DNA of 64,000 nt from positions 980,272-1,044,271 of the forward strand of contig NZ_QLMC01000002.1 of NCBI RefSeq assembly GCF_003259745.1, written 5' to 3'. Positions 62,930 to 64,000 of this stretch are shown here, in pieces (positions within the stretch are counted from its first letter, which is position 1; each line of letters starts with the position of its first letter). A model generated the notes under the pieces. The model was given only the letters and a program-made list of their open reading frames with translations. It had not been told where the DNA came from and made no database searches. This stretch comes from Larkinella arboricola (GTDB lineage: Bacteria > Bacteroidota > Bacteroidia > Cytophagales > Spirosomataceae). The translations under genes were made by a program, and so were the position numbers.

Positions 62930-64000
62930 TCAGTGGATTTTCATCAGCTTATAGCGTCGGGCGCTTTGGCCCTCCCCGATCTGTAGCACATACAAACCGG
63001 CAGCCAGCCCTTGCCCCGGATCAATCACCTGCTGATGGTCCGACAAATCCGTCAGCTTATACACCAGCCGCCCGTAGCCGTCGTAAAGCCGTACCGGCAA
63101 GGGCCCTTCCCGGCGGGTTGGGACTTTTAAAGTAAACGAGTTTTGGAACGGATTGGGGTAGTAAACCACCGGCAGTTCTTCGGCATCGGCTTCTACACCT
63201 ATTTTTGCCGTACCCGCCTGATTGATTACCCGAAAGCTGATTGTGAGCGCCGTTCCTGCTGTCCCTGTGCCACTGGCTCCGCTGTAGGGCGTAGCCGTCA
63301 GGCTGTATGTGCCCACGGTTGGTGTCCAGTTGTTGTAGTTTCCGTTGCTGTCTCCAAAAAGTGCGTAGGGAGCGCCCGTCTCGGTCTGGGTGCGTTTCTG
63401 CTGACCACTCAACACCATCTTGACCGACCCTACGGTCGTGGGGTTGGTATTGACACGGATGTTCAGATTTCGCGTCGGCAACGTCGCCAGGTTCAGTTGC
63501 TCACCAGAGGTCAGTACTTTAATTGCCTGCTCGTTGTCAGCATTCATCAGGGTAAAGTTAACCACCGCCGGACCCGCCGTTGGTACATCATTGACCACCA
63601 GTGTAAACGTTTCCTGATCGGTGGCCTGTCGGCTATCCGTCGCCTGTACGGTGATGGCGTAGCTGCCCGCTGCCTGAGAGCCCGGAGCAAACGTCAGCAC
63701 ATTGTTGCTCAGACTGGCAAAGGCAGGCAGGTTCGTGGCCGTTATTGTCACCGCATCCCCATCCGCATCGGTGGCCGATAAGGGGACGTTTAACACACTG
63801 CCCTCGTTGACGGTTTTAGCCCCAATCGTCGCCAGTACCGGTGCGGTGTTGGTAGTTGGAGCCAGCACTTCAACGGCGGATATCTTGGGCGTATTGATGC
63901 TTCCATTCGAAAAGCTTACCGTCAGCAGGCCGTCGGTTACGGCCACCGTAAAGCTTTCCTGCACGGCTTTCCAGGCTCCACCCGCTTTGGCCGCAATGTC
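62930..64000 (-). CDS. T9SS protein with malectin and cadherin-like domains, N-terminus cut by window edge
   Basis: 356 residues are visible up to base 64000; the frame is open to the edge, so the N-terminus is missing. An apparent start at 63964 is only a GTG inside the malectin domain. Visible order: end of a malectin domain (KAGGAWKAVQESF), a cadherin/dystroglycan-type domain (about residues 48-140), a beta domain (about 145-255) and a T9SS type A sorting end (about 268-356, YYPNPFQNSFTLKV). Third of the same-strand T9SS series. Terminator directly after the stop. Confidence 0.88.
   Translation of the reverse strand, partial: DIAAKAGGAWKAVQESFTVAVTDGLLTVSFSNGSINTPKISAVEVLAPTTNTAPVLATIGAKTVNEGSVLNVPLSATDADGDAVTITATNLPAFASLSNNVLTFAPGSQAAGSYAITVQATDSRQATDQETFTLVVNDVPTAGPAVVNFTLMNADNEQAIKVLTSGEQLNLATLPTRNLNIRVNTNPTTVGSVKMVLSGQQKRTQTETGAPYALFGDSNGNYNNWTPTVGTYSLTATPYSGASGTGTAGTALTISFRVINQAGTAKIGVEADAEELPVVYYPNPFQNSFTLKVPTRREGPLPVRLYDGYGRLVYKLTDLSDHQQVIDPGQGLAAGLYVLQIGEGQSARRYKLMKIH

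Overview
The window reads as chromosomal DNA of a Bacteroidota bacterium of the order Cytophagales, most like the Spirosoma/Larkinella group (an inference from gene content, not a database match). The signs are a SusC/SusD pair, several secreted proteins ending in type IX secretion (T9SS) type A sorting domains, malectin/Kelch/cadherin-like surface proteins, a LytS/LytTR regulator pair, a bacillithiol deacetylase, a DUF349 protein, and -7 elements of the Bacteroidota form TAnnTTTG. No phage, transposase, CRISPR array or rRNA was seen. One tRNA gene (tRNA-Thr, anticodon TGT) is present. Both window edges cut a gene.

Layout. 1-5.4 kb: a dynamin-like GTPase running off the left edge, a 1.1-kb gene-free stretch, tRNA-Thr with its terminator, a DUF349 protein, and pdxH transcribed divergently from it. 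5.4-13.3 kb: a LytTR response regulator and its sensor kinase, divergent from a complete RND efflux operon (adaptor, pump, outer-membrane factor). 13.4-23 kb: a small membrane protein, bshB1, an M23/LysM peptidase, trxB bracketed by heptamer repeats, a PorE-like OmpA protein, queE, a sulfatase, a GIN-domain protein and an orphan ABC ATPase. 23-27.4 kb: a zinc-ribbon membrane protein and an SPFH-SHOCT protein (a likely membrane-stress pair), an unknown coiled-coil protein and an epoxide-hydrolase-like enzyme. 27.5-31.7 kb: a large leucine-rich-repeat T9SS cargo protein that is a base-composition mosaic with an internal 612-bp duplication. 31.7-39 kb: a CDF metal transporter, a ThDP-dependent oxidase/decarboxylase, a GH140-like hydrolase, a JmjC-like oxygenase and a GapN-type dehydrogenase. 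39-42 kb: a GH42-like T9SS protein. 42-47.5 kb: a gene-free region with several structured DNA elements, then a very large multi-sensor kinase and a receiver-kinase hybrid in one operon. 47.5-55 kb: a Tat-exported esterase, a DUF2235 hydrolase and a SusC/SusD pair. 55-64 kb: a triple-PAS kinase and three T9SS proteins in a row on the minus strand that share malectin-like domains, the last cut by the right edge.

The recurring theme is the cell surface: uptake (SusCD), secreted carbohydrate-binding and carbohydrate-cleaving proteins carried by T9SS, envelope upkeep (M23 peptidase, OmpA, SPFH pair, RND pump) and large sensor kinases. The most unusual items are a recurrent, apparently unnamed domain of about 95 residues with a G-W-x-W-D-R core in two different T9SS cargo proteins; the mosaic LRR gene; the heptamer arrays around trxB; abutting face-to-face -7 elements between the DUF349 gene and pdxH; the SPFH/zinc-ribbon pair; and the structured gene-free region upstream of the giant kinase.
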